A stretch of 64,000 nt of DNA from the NCBI GenBank assembly GCA_916613615.1, contig OU744736.1:11047724-11111723 (forward strand), read 5' to 3'. How positions within the stretch are numbered: position 1 is the stretch's first letter; every line of letters begins with the position of its first letter. Origin of the DNA: Steromphala cineraria (Eukaryota; Mollusca; Gastropoda; Trochida; Trochidae). A program made the position numbers and the translations under genes. Shown piece after piece: positions 12,601 to 24,300 of this stretch. The notes under the pieces were generated by a model. The model saw nothing but the letters and a program-made list of their open reading frames with translations. It did no database searches and was not told the origin of the DNA.

Positions 12601-15600
12601 AACATGATACCATAATGTTAAAAAAACAGCAAATTATTTCAAATTCACTATTACTCTACTCATAATTGTTAAGAACACATTTAGCATTCATTAGTTTGAT
12701 TGTTAAATTGCAAAATAAATCATCTTTTACAATATGGTATCCCATTTTTTCCCCATCAGAGGACCCAAGTGTGCGAACACGGTTGACAGAATGCCTAGAG
12801 ACAATACTGAACAAAGCACAGGAGCCCCCTAAGTCAAAGAAGGTGCAACACTCGAATGCGAAGAACGCTGTATTGTTTGAAGCCATCAACCTGATCATCC
12901 ACATGGACAGCGACCCCAACCTCCTGGTGCGGGCGTGTAACCAACTCGGACAGTTCCTCCAACACAAGGAAACTAACCTCAGGTGAGGACATACCTGTAC
13001 CATGTGTAAGGTAACAAGTATAGTAAGACACCCCTTAATAGAACCTTTACTCATTAGATTTTGTAGGTTAGAAAGCCATAATAGCCACATGTTCGCCACT
13101 AACAAAAGCAATGATCTACCACAGATACCTGGCCCTGGAGAGCATGTGTTTGTTGGCTACATCAGAGTTCTCTCATGAAGCAGTGAAGAAACACCAGGAC
13201 ACGGTCATCACGGCACTCAAGGTAAGGGAACTTCTTGTGATGTGCTTCAGATTATCAATTGTTGTTATCCCCAGTCTAACAGTTTTCTGAGGATATTGAA
13301 ATGGCCTTTGTCCGACCATGCGGGATGTTCATTCCAGACTAAAATAGATTTAAAGCATAGCTCTTTGAGAGTGTGCTTATTGAACTAACATCATGCGTAG
13401 TGGTGCCTACCTTTTTTGTCCTGTTCAACTGTTCAGTGTTCTTAAATGATCTTCCTCAACATGCAACACTTATCATTAGCAGCCCCTTCTGAGGACAGGG
13501 CTGCTATCAGTTTTTGTGAAGTTTCCACCGCCACCGCCGCACTCGTACTACTAGCTATAACTTTTTTCCACTAAGCTTTCCAGAACTCTTATTAATAACT
13601 TACTACTCATACCTTGGGGGAACAATTTGACACGTTAATTTTCAAGGTCAAAGGTCAAGGTCACGAGCTATGTAATCACTCTAAGAATTCCTTGTAAACG
13701 CGATAACTTGAAAAGTTTATGTGCTATGAAGCTCCAACTTGGTATATATCATCCTTGGAAAAGTAAAAAATTTTGAAAAGGTTTTGACTACAATCCGTCA
13801 AAGGTCAAGGTCACAGCAAGGTCATGACTTTAGCATGTTTTAGCGAAAATGCTTAATTTTTACTATGAACACTTTTAATCAATACATGATTGTTATACTC
13901 AATAAAAAGTGTTCAATGATTGTGTGACCTTGAAGGTCAAAGGTCAAGGTCATGAAATATGAGTTATTGCAATTCCTTGTAAACGCAATAACTTGAACAG
14001 TTTTTGTGCTATGAAGTTTAGATTTTGTATATATTATCTCTTGAGAAGTACAAAATTTTCAAAAAGTTTTGGGTACGAACTGTCGAAGGTCAAGGTCATG
14101 GCAAGGTCAACATGTATGGATAAAATGGATGAAATTAACTTTTAACACCTTATTTCATTACATTAATGTTATACTCAATGGAATGTGTTTTATTGATTGT
14201 GTGACCTTGAGTGTCAAAGGTCAAGGTCATGAGAAAATGCCCAATTTGGTAAGGCCTGTAAAAGGTGGAACAGGGTAAGGCGAAACCCCAGTGTCCCGCA
14301 AACGCTAATCTGGTTTGATAAGGCTATTAAAATTTCAAACAAGTTTTTGCCAAAGAACAAAAGAATCAATGTGTTTGATTAAAAATGCTTTCCACTTTCA
14401 AACACTGTTAGGTGCAACTAGATATCTACTGCTGTTTCGGTGTATATTATAGCCATTAAACCTTAATAAATTTCCATTTATAATTAGAATTTACTATTTC
14501 TGTGTTATGCTTATGTATCTGTATTGAATGATCCCTTGAATATTTTAAAAACCATGCACCACCTTTATTGCAGACGGAGAGAGACGTGAGTGTGAGACAG
14601 AGAGCAGTAGACCTCCTCTACGCCATGTGTGACCGCACCAACGCGGAGGAGATTGTCGGGGAAATGCTGGAATATCTGGAGACAGCAGACTACTCCATTA
14701 GGGAGGAGATGGTAAGTCACCCTTTTAATCGTCAATCAATATTGTTTTTTCACTTCCTTCAAAACTTGACATGCTGCTAATGGCTGAAATATTGCTCAAG
14801 CGACGTTAAACAATTACTCTCTCACTTACTCAAAACTAGACAAATTATCTTATGCTGACTGATGTCCATTTTACAGGTGTTGAAGGTAGCTATCCTGGCT
14901 GAGAAGTATGCTGTAGACTACACGTGGTACGTGGACGTCATCCTCAACCTCATCAGGATCGCCGGAGATTACGTCAGTGAAGAGGTGGGTGTGATATGCT
15001 CTAGCATCGGTGCAATTGCCGCTAATGGCTATTATTCAGCCCAGGTGGCGATAAACAATAACTCACTCAATTACTCACTGAAGACAGCAAAAGGTTGCTT
15101 CACAACTTGTGTTCCCTTGTGTTTCAGGTGTGGTATAGAGTTATACAGATTGTCATCAACAGAGACGACGTGCAGGGATATGCAGCTAAAACAGTGTTTG
15201 AGGTTGGTTTATCAGTCCGATATGTCTTTGTCCATATATCTGCATCTAAAAATTACATATCGTCTTTTTTGAAAATGCCTTGCATCATGCCATAGTCCAT
15301 TCCTGTCTCTCATCTTTGAAACACCAATATGGTATCATGCAATTGAAGATGAAGCTTTTTCCAAATGTATCAACAATTGTTGATAAAAGTAAAATATCTT
15401 ATCTTAAATATATTTCATATCAGAAGACACGAGGGTGAGATTCCCTATTTACTACTTAGCTCATATAAAACAATCTTGATTATGTTCCCTCTTCAGGCGC
15501 TGCAGGCCCCCGCTTGTCACGAGAACATGGTGAAGGTAGGAGGTTACATCCTGGGAGAGTTCGGGAACCTCATCGCTGGAGACCCAAGATCAAGGTACTT

Positions 15601-16471
15601 GCACCTGAATCAGAATTGCATTGCAAAGAATATTTTCAAAGTATCATTGATAATCACACAAGCATATTCCAGATCTATTGATACTCAAACACATTTGTAA
15701 ACTTACATTCTTATAATCAATCAAAACAAAACTTCAAGTTATGTTATCTTCATTGCAGCCCACTTGTACAGTTCCAACTTCTTCACTCCAAGTTCCATCT
15801 GTGCGGGCCGGCTACACGGGGGCTGCTCCTCTCCACCTACATCAAGTTCATCAATCTCTTCCCCGAGATCAAACCCCAGATCCAAGATGTGAGTTTTCTT
15901 CATTCTTTTTGCATTGATTTGAGTAGTTTTTAACCATTTACACATCTGATAAATGGCCCAAATGTGACATCATGAAAAAGAGAAGGGATCTATTGCCAAA
16001 GTTCACTAATTTTGGCATTGCTTTGAGTAGTTTTTAACCATATATGACGTCTGTTGGAAATGTGCCAAATGTGGCATCTTTAAAGTGATTTTTAATTTAC
16101 TTTTGCAGAAGGGTCAGGTCTAAAGATGACTTTCCTTTTCTCTTGCCAATCAAGTGAAGCTAATGGCAGTAATATGACCGAAATGGTCTTAACGACACCT
16201 CACTCCTCCAATAAGACTTTATACTTGAATTTTTTATGTACTTGCACACAAAGTTTTGTCCTTAAAATCATGTATTGGATTGTATACTGATTACACATTG
16301 TTATGCCCAAAATATAGCAACATTTATGTTTTTATCATGTATATCTATTTATTGATTTATTCTATCAAGGTTCTGAAAAGTAACAACAACTTGAGAAATC
16401 CTGACGTAGAGTTGCAGCAGAGAGCGATAGAATATCTTCAGCTCAGTTCTGTTGCTTCACAAGATGTCCTG
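9611..16471 (+). CDS. AP2A: AP-2 alpha trunk domain (exons 1-13 in window)
   Basis: These 13 exons encode the helical-solenoid trunk (HEAT/armadillo-like), the part that packs against beta2, mu2 and sigma2 and carries PIP2-binding surfaces near its N-terminus. The first exon starts at GDKTLDGY, so the extreme N-terminus with MRGLAVFISDIRN-like sequence is not in the part I could read. Phases: 1/0/2/0/0/1/2/0/0/0/0/2/0 at the starts and ends joined without a frame break. Codon use is GC-richer than the surrounding introns, which helped place the exons. The intron at 13222-14573 carries an unrelated repeat (13478-14285). Confidence 0.93.
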
Positions 16472-19400
16472 GTAAGATGTTGTACAATGTTGTACAAATA
16501 CTATACTACATGTGATCTGTAGATTTATCACATCATTACGTGTACTCTAAAACCAATAATGACAAAAAGCCTTGTCCTGGTAGGATGTTGTCTTTTATAC
16601 AACACCTAAGATATTGATACCGTGGACAAATGCCATACTCCATGCGATCTTGTATCCCATTATGTGAACTATAAAACCAATAATGACAAAAGCCTTATTT
16701 TACGCCTTGTGAATTCACTGATTGTGGGATCTAGTGTATTCCATCTGCTATGACTGGTGGGATGTCCCTTTAGCTCATTCAGTAGAGTGTCCCATCAAGA
16801 GGACTTTTCCCATCTTTTTAAATTTATCTCATTTATTTTTTTCATCCTCAACTTAGCAAGTTTTCAAATCAGGATTCATATGATTCCATCAGATTGCTCA
16901 AATACACCAGCCTTCTCTTATGTTCCTTACTCGTGTTCCAGGCCACAGTATTAGAGGAGATGCCCCCGTTCCCCGAGCGCGAGTCGTCGATCCTGGCCAA
17001 GTTGAAGAAGAAGCGACCGTCTAGCGTCCCGGAGCAGACCGAGTCCAAGGAGCATCACAAGCTGCCGACCGCCCAGATCAACACCAACTCGGATAGTCCA
17101 GCTCAGCCACCGCCTGTCAATGTTAGCGTGAGTACCACTTAATTAATGACGCATTTTCATTTCAGTCTACGGATTAAAGACAATCAAAATTTATCCCCCA
17201 CATTAAGGATGTTATTTTTTTATACTATAACACTTGTTTTATTTTTTTCAAATGCTGTTGTATGCAAAAGTGTTTATTTAACCAGGCCTCAGATACATAA
17301 TTCACTCTTATCCATGTAAACAAAGGTGTATTTTCGACATTGATGTCACTTAACTAGAATATCATGTAATGTAATGTATTAGATCATATGATTAATGAAT
17401 GTTATTCAAGTCATTCTTTCGACAATAATGATGGTCTATGATATTTACAGAATCAGAGTTGAAAACACCAATATGTTCTTTCATCATATCCTAAATACTT
17501 TTACTGACATATAGTTCACAACATGACTAACCAAATTCTTCTATCCGCAGATATCCTCCCCAACAAGTTCTGGCAATGCGATACTCTTCGAACTCGACGC
17601 TACAGCTCCAGCTACACAGGCGCCCTCTGCTGGGTCGGCAGGGTGCTTGGTGGACGTGTTCGGAGATATCGGAGGGGGTGGAGGCGGAGGTGGGGGCGGG
17701 GCTTCCAACGGGGTGGAGATCAGCCAAGGACAGAACGACGAGATGATGAAGAAGTATGTCTCGTTAACTTGTTGAATGTCTGTCACTGTCGTTTCTTTAA
17801 CAAGATTATTTATTATCCATATTAATGTAAAACTGCTACATATGCATCTAAATAGGGCATGAAGTCCAGTGGAAGGGGGATATAGGTTTGGGCTCCGTCC
17901 GTCCGTCCGAATTAAAGGGGACAGCTTTTCTCAAAAACAAATTAAGGTGGGGTAACCAAATTTGCTGTGTGTCTTCAGAGTATCAGAACCGCGAAATTGT
18001 TTTTTACAGAGTTATTGCCCTTGTTTCGAGTTTTTGTACTTTGTTCGAGGGAGTTGTCAAAGGGGACAACTTTTCTCGAAAACTACTGTATTTAAAATAG
18101 GTTAACCAAACTGACTGTGTGTCTTTATTGTATCAATACCTTGATGGAGTTTGAACATCAGAACCACAAAATTACTTTCTACTGAGTTATTGCCCTTGTT
18201 TTGCGTTTTTCGACTCTGTTCAAGGGTGTCTTCAAAGGGGACAACTTTTCTCGAAAACTACGGTATTTAAAATAGGTTAACCAAACTGACTGTGTGTCTT
18301 TATTGTATCAATACCTTGATGGAGTTCAAAAATGAGGTAAATGCAATTACTTATTACAGAGTTACAGCCCATTTAGGAAAATATAGGGTTTAAATGAAAA
18401 CTTTTTGGCGGGGGATGTTGATGACCATGTCTTCTTGTTTTTAATGGGTTTAACATGCTTTGTCGAACAAATTTGAGAATTCCAGCTTGTTTCAATTTGT
18501 GTTAAGACAAAGAACCATGTCAGATTAGCAGCATTTTCATGTTTGCTGTTGTTTTATTAGGTTTGAAATGATTGAATTTTTCAGCAAAATGTTTTATTCC
18601 TTTTTAGCTCATCTGGCCTGCTATTCCCTATGCATGTATGAAACATTTATGTATATGCCTTGTATCTGTATATTTCAGATTCGTCTTCAAGAGTAACGGG
18701 GTGCTGTTTGAGAACGATCTGCTCCAAATCGGGGTGAAGTCTGAGTACAGACAGAACCTGGCCAGAGTCGGTGTCTACTATGGAAACAAAACATCATTCC
18801 AATTTACTAACTTCACGGCAAACCTAACGGCGCCCGGGGCCCTCTCCTCCGATATCCTTTCATTACTGGTCGTTTATTGGTCTCACTTGTACCATGTTCC
18901 AAAGAATAACAATTAATTGAAATTCAAATAAGAACTTTTCATAATATGGTGTTTTGGTTAAACTGATGTTTTTCTCATGATGACAGAAATATTTTTGTGA
19001 GATTATTCATAATTAAGATTATTTACTTTCTCTAATTGTCAAGAAAGTGTCTGCTTAAATATTACTCACTCATTGGTTTCTCTTGGCATGGTACCTAACT
19101 AATGTCAGAGCGAGGTGAAATAAATGTGTTTTGCTGTAAATGGAAATTCGTCGGGATTAACAGACTTAATATTTTGCCTTGCTTCATTAAATTGATGTTG
19201 TATAAGTCCATCTTTATCTATTAAAGAATAATGACTCGGACAATTGTTGATTTGGCTTATTGACCAATGAAATTGGATGTTCTTTATGATGGGAAGCTAT
19301 GACAAGTGAAATAGAAGAAGTTTAGAATGAAAATATCTCTGACAAGATCTCAATCTAAATGGAACATAAAGATACAAGTTGAAGTTTGATTCCTTAACGA

Positions 19401-21333
19401 AGCCACCTCTACAAATCCAACCCAAGCCGGTGGAACCAACGGTAGATGCGGGTGCCCAGGTCCAACAGATGTTCAATATCGAGTGTCTGGAAGAGTTCAG
19501 TGAAACACCTCTTCTAAGTATATCATTTACGTGAGTATCCAGCTAACTTTACATTTCCAACAATCACTCAATATTTTGTAACAATTTCTTTTTCATTTAA
19601 TCACCCAAGCCTTGTTTTAGAATTAGTCACGGTATCATCTAAAACATGCAACTAAATGTCATGAACAATTTTCAATTCTGCAAGTGTGATATCTTCACAT
19701 AAAGCGTATTTTATACAAGAAGAAAAGTTGACTGATGATTTTTGATAAGCTGTGTATCAAAGTATCTTGTTTGCTGAAACTCTAATTTTGTTTCTATAAT
19801 GATTATGATATTTATCAATATTTTCTCACATTGTCCATTTTCGCATGTGCTCTGGAAAATGTAATTGCGAATATAACAATAAATGACTGATTGTGGTTGC
19901 AGACATAGTGGCATGCCACAGACACTTAGTATGAAACTGCCAGTATTCCTCAACAAGTTTATCGAACCAGCGGAGATGAACTCGGAAGCTTTCTTCACCA
20001 GGTGGAAAGCTCTCAGTCAGTGAGTATATCAACGCTTATTGCTGAATTTATTGCCCAATGAATTGTCACATGTTGATTAGGAACAAAACTTTATTTGGGT
20101 TTAACAAATCATTAAAATTGTAGTTGATTGAACAAAAAATTTTAAAGCGTTGTGTACATTTTGCAGTGTTGTTCCTAAGTGATCAGCTAAGGGGATCAAT
20201 TTGGTCATATTTTAGTAGATGATCCCTTTGCAACTATCCTACATCTAATAATTTTAAGGGACACCAAGCCAATGTCCCAAGGACCCCCTCTAGGAACAAC
20301 ACTGCTTTGTTTGTTGCCTGTAACTGAAGTAGAATTGTATTCACTGATTTCAGATTTTAATTGGATTCAACTGGAAGAAAATATAATTATCTTTTAAATG
20401 TTATCTTTCTCTTTATTTGCAGACCAGAACAAGAATGTCAGAAAATATTTAAGGCGCAATTTCCAATAGATACAGAACAAACAAAAGCAAAGGTAGGTTA
20501 TGCTGTACCATGATTTATCTAACAAACGTTATCTGATTGTTAACCTTCGCAACATTCTGAGGTTTTCTGTTTTCATATTGTTGTGTCAAGGAAAAACATC
20601 TCAAATTTCAGCTTTGAGTAATAATTCTTCCAAAGTTTTATATCAGCTTGTCCTTATTGTCCTTTACACTTTGTTAATTTGTCACAATTTCTTTATTTAA
20701 ACAATAACAATGATTATAGGAATCAATTTAACTACTCTCAAGGTTTAATTGTTTCATCCCTGTTGCAGCTGCTGTCGTTTGGAGTTAGTATTTTAGAAGG
20801 TATCGACCCAAATCCGGATAACTTCGTGTCAGCGGGGATTCTGTGCACAAGGAACCTACAGACGGGCTGTTTGGTCAGGCTGGAGCCCAACAGACAAGTC
20901 GATGTGAGCTTTAATCTGCTTATATGTCCCTTCGTAATAGAGCTTTGATGATATATCAATACACCTGGAAGCTTGATACTTAGTCTGAAAATATGTATAC
21001 ATATTGTGATATAATGTCTGGATCGTTGACTTAAATATTGTATATTATCCTAGGTTATTTGTCATCCAAGAGTTGCATATTCGGAATTTGGTTATAATCA
21101 CTATATGTATATGACCATATATCAATAATATTTCTTCCATAGCACGTCGCATTCATTTCAATCCTATGCTCGTTGTTCTGAACTCTTTTGTCAATTATCC
21201 TTATGTAATCCCTTAAGGAACGTTTTTTGAGTATCTATGACTGTTGTTCTTTCAGATGTACCGACTGACAATCAGATCAACTAAGGACAAAGTGGCTCAA
21301 ACATTAGGCGACTTACTGGATGGACAGTTTTAG
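9611..21333 (+). CDS. AP2A: AP-2 complex subunit alpha (clathrin adaptor), 21 exons, 5' end missing
   Basis: Large subunit of the AP-2 adaptor, which links clathrin, PIP2 membrane and cargo in endocytosis at the plasma membrane. Exons read from splice sites and matching phases: 9611-9753, 10570-10763, 11229-11358, 11859-11960, 12262-12370, 12760-12982, 13125-13221, 14574-14711, 14877-14984, 15128-15202, 15497-15594, 15759-15888, 16370-16471, 16942-17127, 17551-17753, 18679-18851, 19407-19530, 19903-20019, 20423-20492, 20769-20903, 21256-21333 (TAG 21331). These give 910 codons after a split first codon. Family members are ~940-980 residues, so about 45 N-terminal residues are absent. Diagnostic stretches are [57 protein letters not shown] and [20 protein letters not shown]. 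All joins are GT-AG except 18852-19406, which is AT-AC. Whether this is the only alpha gene in the genome cannot be told. Confidence 0.96.
9998..10055 (+). pseudogene. Decayed duplicate of the end of exon 1 inside the next intron
   Basis: The sequence TCCAAGAAATACATTGAAA followed by AATAGATTGTAAAT aligns with the end of exon 9611-9753 and its donor (TCCAACAAGTACACCGAGA then AACAGATCGTAAGT). In translation [17 protein letters not shown] mirrors [14 protein letters not shown], with CAG changed to TAG. The donor GTAAGT has become GTAAAT. It is seen by eye only, over about 55 bp. Confidence 0.6.
10847..10895 (+). pseudogene. Decayed duplicate of the end of exon 2
   Basis: AGTGAGGACATTGCTAGTC then TAATGGTTTCTGGCTATGTG aligns with the end of exon 10570-10763 and its donor (AGTGGAGATATTCCCAGGC then TACTCGTCTCGGGGTATGTG). 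The translation [13 protein letters not shown] resembles [14 protein letters not shown] further copy of the donor and following intron lies at about 11007-11097 (CTAGTCTCTTGGTATGT ... CCTCTTTTGGAAGGCAAG). Confidence 0.6.
11505..11540 (+). pseudogene. Partial duplicate of the exon 3 donor region
   Basis: ATCAACACATGGTGAGTCT repeats the end of exon 11229-11358 with its donor (ATCAACACATGGTTAGTAT). Beyond the 13 identical bases, similarity is weak, so this is less certain than the other exon-edge copies. It lies upstream of two copies of the next exon's beginning. Confidence 0.4.
11631..11810 (+). pseudogene. Two decayed duplicates of the start of exon 4
   Basis: Positions 11631-11690 translate as [15 protein letters not shown] and 11751-11790 as [14 protein letters not shown]. 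Both align with the start of the real exon at 11859 ([15 protein letters not shown]). The pyrimidine tracts and acceptor before each copy are also related (CTTTTCAG at 11750; AACATTAAAG before 11632). They may be dead copies or cryptic alternative exons. Neither has a clear matching donor in frame. Confidence 0.6.
13478..14285 (+). repeat. Intronic repeat with two ~284-bp units
   Basis: It starts with the palindrome GCAGCCCCTTCTGAGGACAG followed by GGCTGC. Two units of ~284 bp follow that share ATTCCTTGTAAACGC, ATAACTTGAA and TGTGCTATGAAG (13686 and 13970) and several AAAGGTCAAGGTCA motifs. It lies in the AP-2 intron 13222-14573. It is a non-coding dispersed element with tandem interior, similar in plan to the other modular repeats but with different sequence. 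Confidence 0.65.
14773..15080 (+). repeat. Two short degenerate copies of a GCGACGTTAAACAAT motif
   Basis: GCTAATGGCTGAAATATTGC then CAAGCGACGTTAAACAAT at 14776-14813 and a more diverged relative at 15022-15061 (GCTAATGGCTATTATTCAGC, GGCGATAAACAAT) are each followed by ACTCACTCA-like runs. They fall in two consecutive AP-2 introns, either side of exon 14877-14984. They probably derive from a dispersed short element. Confidence 0.45.
16460..16692 (+). repeat. Tandem duplication starting at the end of AP-2 exon 13
   Basis: Two ~115-bp units. The first begins at the exon end (TGTCCTGGTAAGATGTTGT) and the second at 16574 (TGTCCTGGTAGGATGTTGT). They share CTCTAAAACCAATAATGACA / ACTATAAAACCAATAATGAC and AAAGCC at their ends. 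The duplication therefore includes the exon 3' edge, the splice donor and the adjacent intron. The copied donor is mutated at one position (GTAAGA to GTAGGA). Confidence 0.7.
16942..17753 (+). CDS. AP2A: AP-2 alpha hinge (two exons) with polyglycine run
   Basis: Exons 16942-17127 and 17551-17753 encode the end of the trunk ([16 protein letters not shown]) and then the flexible hinge that leads to the ear. The hinge is rich in Ser, Pro, Gln and Ala. It includes a CLVDVFGD motif comparable to the LVDVF motif of the animal hinge, followed by ten consecutive glycines encoded by GGN codons (about 17670-17700). The second exon ends in phase 2 at GTATGT. Hinge length and sequence are known to vary among animals, so the low conservation here is expected. 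Confidence 0.88.
17858..18436 (+). repeat. Modular repeat, GGAAGGGGGATAT type, in an AP-2 intron
   Basis: It opens AGTGGAAGGGGGATATAGG and CTCCGTCCGTCCGTCCG, then has about 2.5 tandem units with AAAGGGGACAACTTTTCTCG, GGTTAACCAAACTGACTGTG and ATTGCCCTTGTTT. It ends GGCGGGGGATGTTGATGACC. A shortened relative lies at 27061-27215. No coding potential was seen. Confidence 0.7.
18679..21333 (+). CDS. AP2A: AP-2 alpha appendage (ear) domain, six exons
   Basis: The C-terminal ear recruits endocytic accessory proteins through DPF/DPW and FxDxF peptides. It starts with [19 protein letters not shown] and ends [15 protein letters not shown]...LDGQF-stop. Residues of the platform peptide-binding pocket known from the mammalian ear (Phe and Trp in FFxRWK, Arg in RLEPN, Arg residues in YRLTxR) are all present: [25 protein letters not shown]. 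The domain is interrupted after LTAPGALSS by the AT-AC intron. The protein appears intact to the stop at 21331-21333. Confidence 0.92.
18852..19406 (+). other. U12-type (minor spliceosome) AT-AC intron in AP-2 alpha
   Basis: The intron begins ATATCCTTT (18852-18860), which equals the consensus 5' splice site of U12-dependent AT-AC introns. Near its end it has TTCCTTAAC (19390-19398), which equals the U12 branch-site consensus, and it ends in AC at 19405-19406, 8-10 bases after the branch adenosines. There is no polypyrimidine tract. Joining 18851 to 19407 keeps the reading frame (phase 1) into [25 protein letters not shown] alternative (GTCGTT at 18869, AAG at 19400-19402) would also stay in frame, but its donor is poor and it lacks a pyrimidine tract. 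Confidence 0.85.
20163..20305. mobile_element. 143-bp MITE-like element with 15-bp perfect inverted ends
   Basis: GCAGTGTTGTTCCTA (20163-20177) is exactly inverted at 20291-20305 (TAGGAACAACACTGC). The interior is short and non-coding. It lies in the AP-2 intron 20020-20422. The structure fits a miniature inverted-repeat transposable element. Flanking target-site copies are not obvious (TT before, TTTGT after). Confidence 0.7.
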
Positions 21334-24300
21334 CGGCACAGAGAAGGCTTCGTGTGTGATGTAACTTAAAGGACTAGATGAGCGGTAGAGGTTTGATAGT
21401 CGCAGATCGTGTGGAGACCATGTGACTCACATGCTTTGTTGATTCTTTGGATGAGGCTGTCTGACGATGCATTCCAGACTTTGTTGTCTTTCTGTAAATC
21501 CATGGATCCAACCCAGAGAAATTCTCTCAAAATCAGTGGCAAGTTTATCACCTGAGAAATTTCTTTGGTCTGTTCAGGAACTCTTGCAATCAACCAGTGC
21601 GACGCCAGGAGTGAGGCTTCTGTTACTGATGATTTGTTTGTTCAAGAATGGTGTAGCTTATGAGTGAACAGTGCTCTGTATGAGAAGCATGGTCGCTTCT
21701 CATTGTGTATGAGCAGATGGTCGCTTGAACAGACCCTGGTTTGGATTCAAGGGAAGTAACTCTGAGAGTAGCATGTACATTGTGGATAAAAATGTCAAGG
21801 TCAAAAGAAGGAACAGCAGAACGTGTTTTTGTTGTGCGATAGAAGTTGTTTAGAAAGGAGTGGCTATTATTGATGATTTTAAAAAGTTATTCGAGTTAGC
21901 AAATATTTAAATTGTTGTTCATTATCGAAAATATTTGAAAAAATTGTTCATGATGGAAATACTTGAAAAAGATGTTAATGATGAAAGAAAATGTTCGAAA
22001 ACGTTTGCCATGATAGAAATGTTTAAAAATTTGGTGTTGATAGCAGAGTGTTTCTGTTCACAATGCGTGCTATTCATTTCCAGTGCTTTATTCTCTGGTA
22101 GGTAGATAGGTGTGTTCTGGTAGCATCGGAGTGAATGTTGTCTAGTCTCTCATTGGCTTAGAGCTTAGGTCGTGTGGAACACAATCACAGTGTCAGTCTA
22201 TAGGAGTGATTTCTTACTGTAAATTTGTGAAATCGATAAATATGTCATTTGTGATGCAGTCTAAGGGTTAACAAGGAAGGAGGTTTGTAATAAATTATTA
22301 CCGTTGCTGTCAATGATAATTGTATTATTATTTTCAGAAAACATTCTCTATGTAACAAACACTTTCAACAACATCAAAGTTAGGATTTCGGCTATTTGAA
22401 TTTGAAAAATAAAGCTTTTGATCAAAAAGTATAAGTGTTTGATATGTATTGATGATTTGACATTTTTGTTCATATTGATGTAAAGGTTTTTATAGTGACA
22501 AATGTAATTTATGCTAGAGATTTCTTGTAGCTTCTTGAAGAAAGTCTCCTCTATGTGCGAATGTCATAATGAAGACACGTGTACAGTCTACATAAAGTAC
22601 TATGTTATAGATTTGCATAGAGATCAACATTCCCATATTCTGTTGTCCGTTAATTGAGAACTAGGCATTTTCTATTTTTACAGAACATTGTTGCATTGAG
22701 TGGTCATTAACAGTTTTGTGTTGCTTAGATTATGTTATGAAATTGAATTGAGAGGTTTTCACTATACAATGGATTGTGAGAGAACCGCTGCAATTGATGT
22801 TTTTTAGCCATTGTAAGTGATCGGCTACTGATCGTCGTCAATCTGGTATATTGATACTGTGATAGATCAATTAGCTACTTGTAGTATCTAATAGAAGAAC
22901 CGTTTGCTAGAAGTTGATGTTGAATGTTATCAAGGACGTTGTGAGCTGAAAGAAATGACCACTCTGTTAAAGACGTTAACTCTGTGTCAAGTTAAATCGT
23001 GAGTAGGTCGGCACCACAAATGTAGAGTCGTGTTATGTTGAAACACAATTGTTACATTTTATTGTTTTCTTCTGATTTGTACATTTTATGTATACTTTGT
23101 ACATTATGTCATAAATAGCCAAATGTAACCGCTTGCATGTAAATCTAAGATTATAGACAGTGAGTTGCACTTTATAATTCTGGAAATGAACGGCAAGAAA
23201 ATTCTTGTTTCTTTCACAACCAGCTGTGTATATAGACTATAGTAGACCTGTAACTGCATGTTCTATTTAGTTAGGCAAATAAGAAATTGATATTATATAT
23301 GCATTACTTTTTGTTGCGCTGAGGGATATCTATTATGGTGTGGCTTGGAAATGAAGGGGTAGATAACTCTATGATCTTCCTGTCTTTAATATAAACCATG
23401 CATACCCATTCCAATAATGGTACAGAACTTTATATTATATATTTCCAGGCCTGATAATATGGCTATGAAATAGTGTTTGAAATAAGCATCCAAAAATACT
23501 TGTCAATAAGAATCCACTCATGTGAAAACTGGTTCCAACTAAAATAATTGTGGGCATTATTAATCGGGACTTATTTGACCTATTCTAAAATAATAACAAT
23601 ATTCAGAATTTCTCGGTATCAGTGTGTTATATAACACTGTTGTCAATTTAGAGTGTTTGTAATAATGGTTGGGCTAGGAAATATGTCTCACTGCAAGTTC
23701 TGTAAGAATAAGGAACAGTGAGGAACAGTATCATGTTAAAAAACTGACACTGTAAGGACCTAAAGATATTTAAAAGTGTGGAACCTTGTGAATAACTGTC
23801 GTTAGTGTTTGTCGTTTTTTGTTTGGCCTACGGGTGATGCTTATTTCAAACACTGCTATTAAAACATGTCATCCTTAATGAACCTCGACAATTCATATCT
23901 GTAACTAACTTACCCTAAAGTTGATACTGATAGTGTATTTGGTTTGAGGCTTTAGTTCCTGCATTGCTTAGCATTTGTCATTCTATGCACCAACACAGTA
24001 TAATCATTTGTTTCACAGGTTCATGTTACGTTTCATACAGCTATCATTACCTTGTTTTGCTGTTACCTGATTGATACATTTATTCCAACTTGACCGTTAT
24101 TCGGCTAGCGTGGAGCTGACGAAACTTGGTGAGGTTGATTGTCCCTGGTCATTCAAATCATCAAACATTAGCTCTATCTCATAATCAGTTTACATGTTGG
24201 AAATTGGTGATCAAGACTTTTGATTCAATTAGAATGATAATATTGAATATGCAAAAGCTCATGTTGAATATTTATGTTGCTTTTGATAGATTTTGTGCAA

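Noticed and set aside
17523..17825. Arg-rich frame over the AP-2 hinge exon, and Pro-rich minus-strand frames
   Set aside because: These are other frames of exon 17551-17753. The frame giving [16 protein letters not shown] joins in phase with its neighbours.
18869..19402. GT-AG intron alternative in the AP-2 ear
   Set aside because: It keeps frame, but the donor CTG/GTCGTT is weak and no pyrimidine tract precedes the AAG, whereas the U12 signals are exact.
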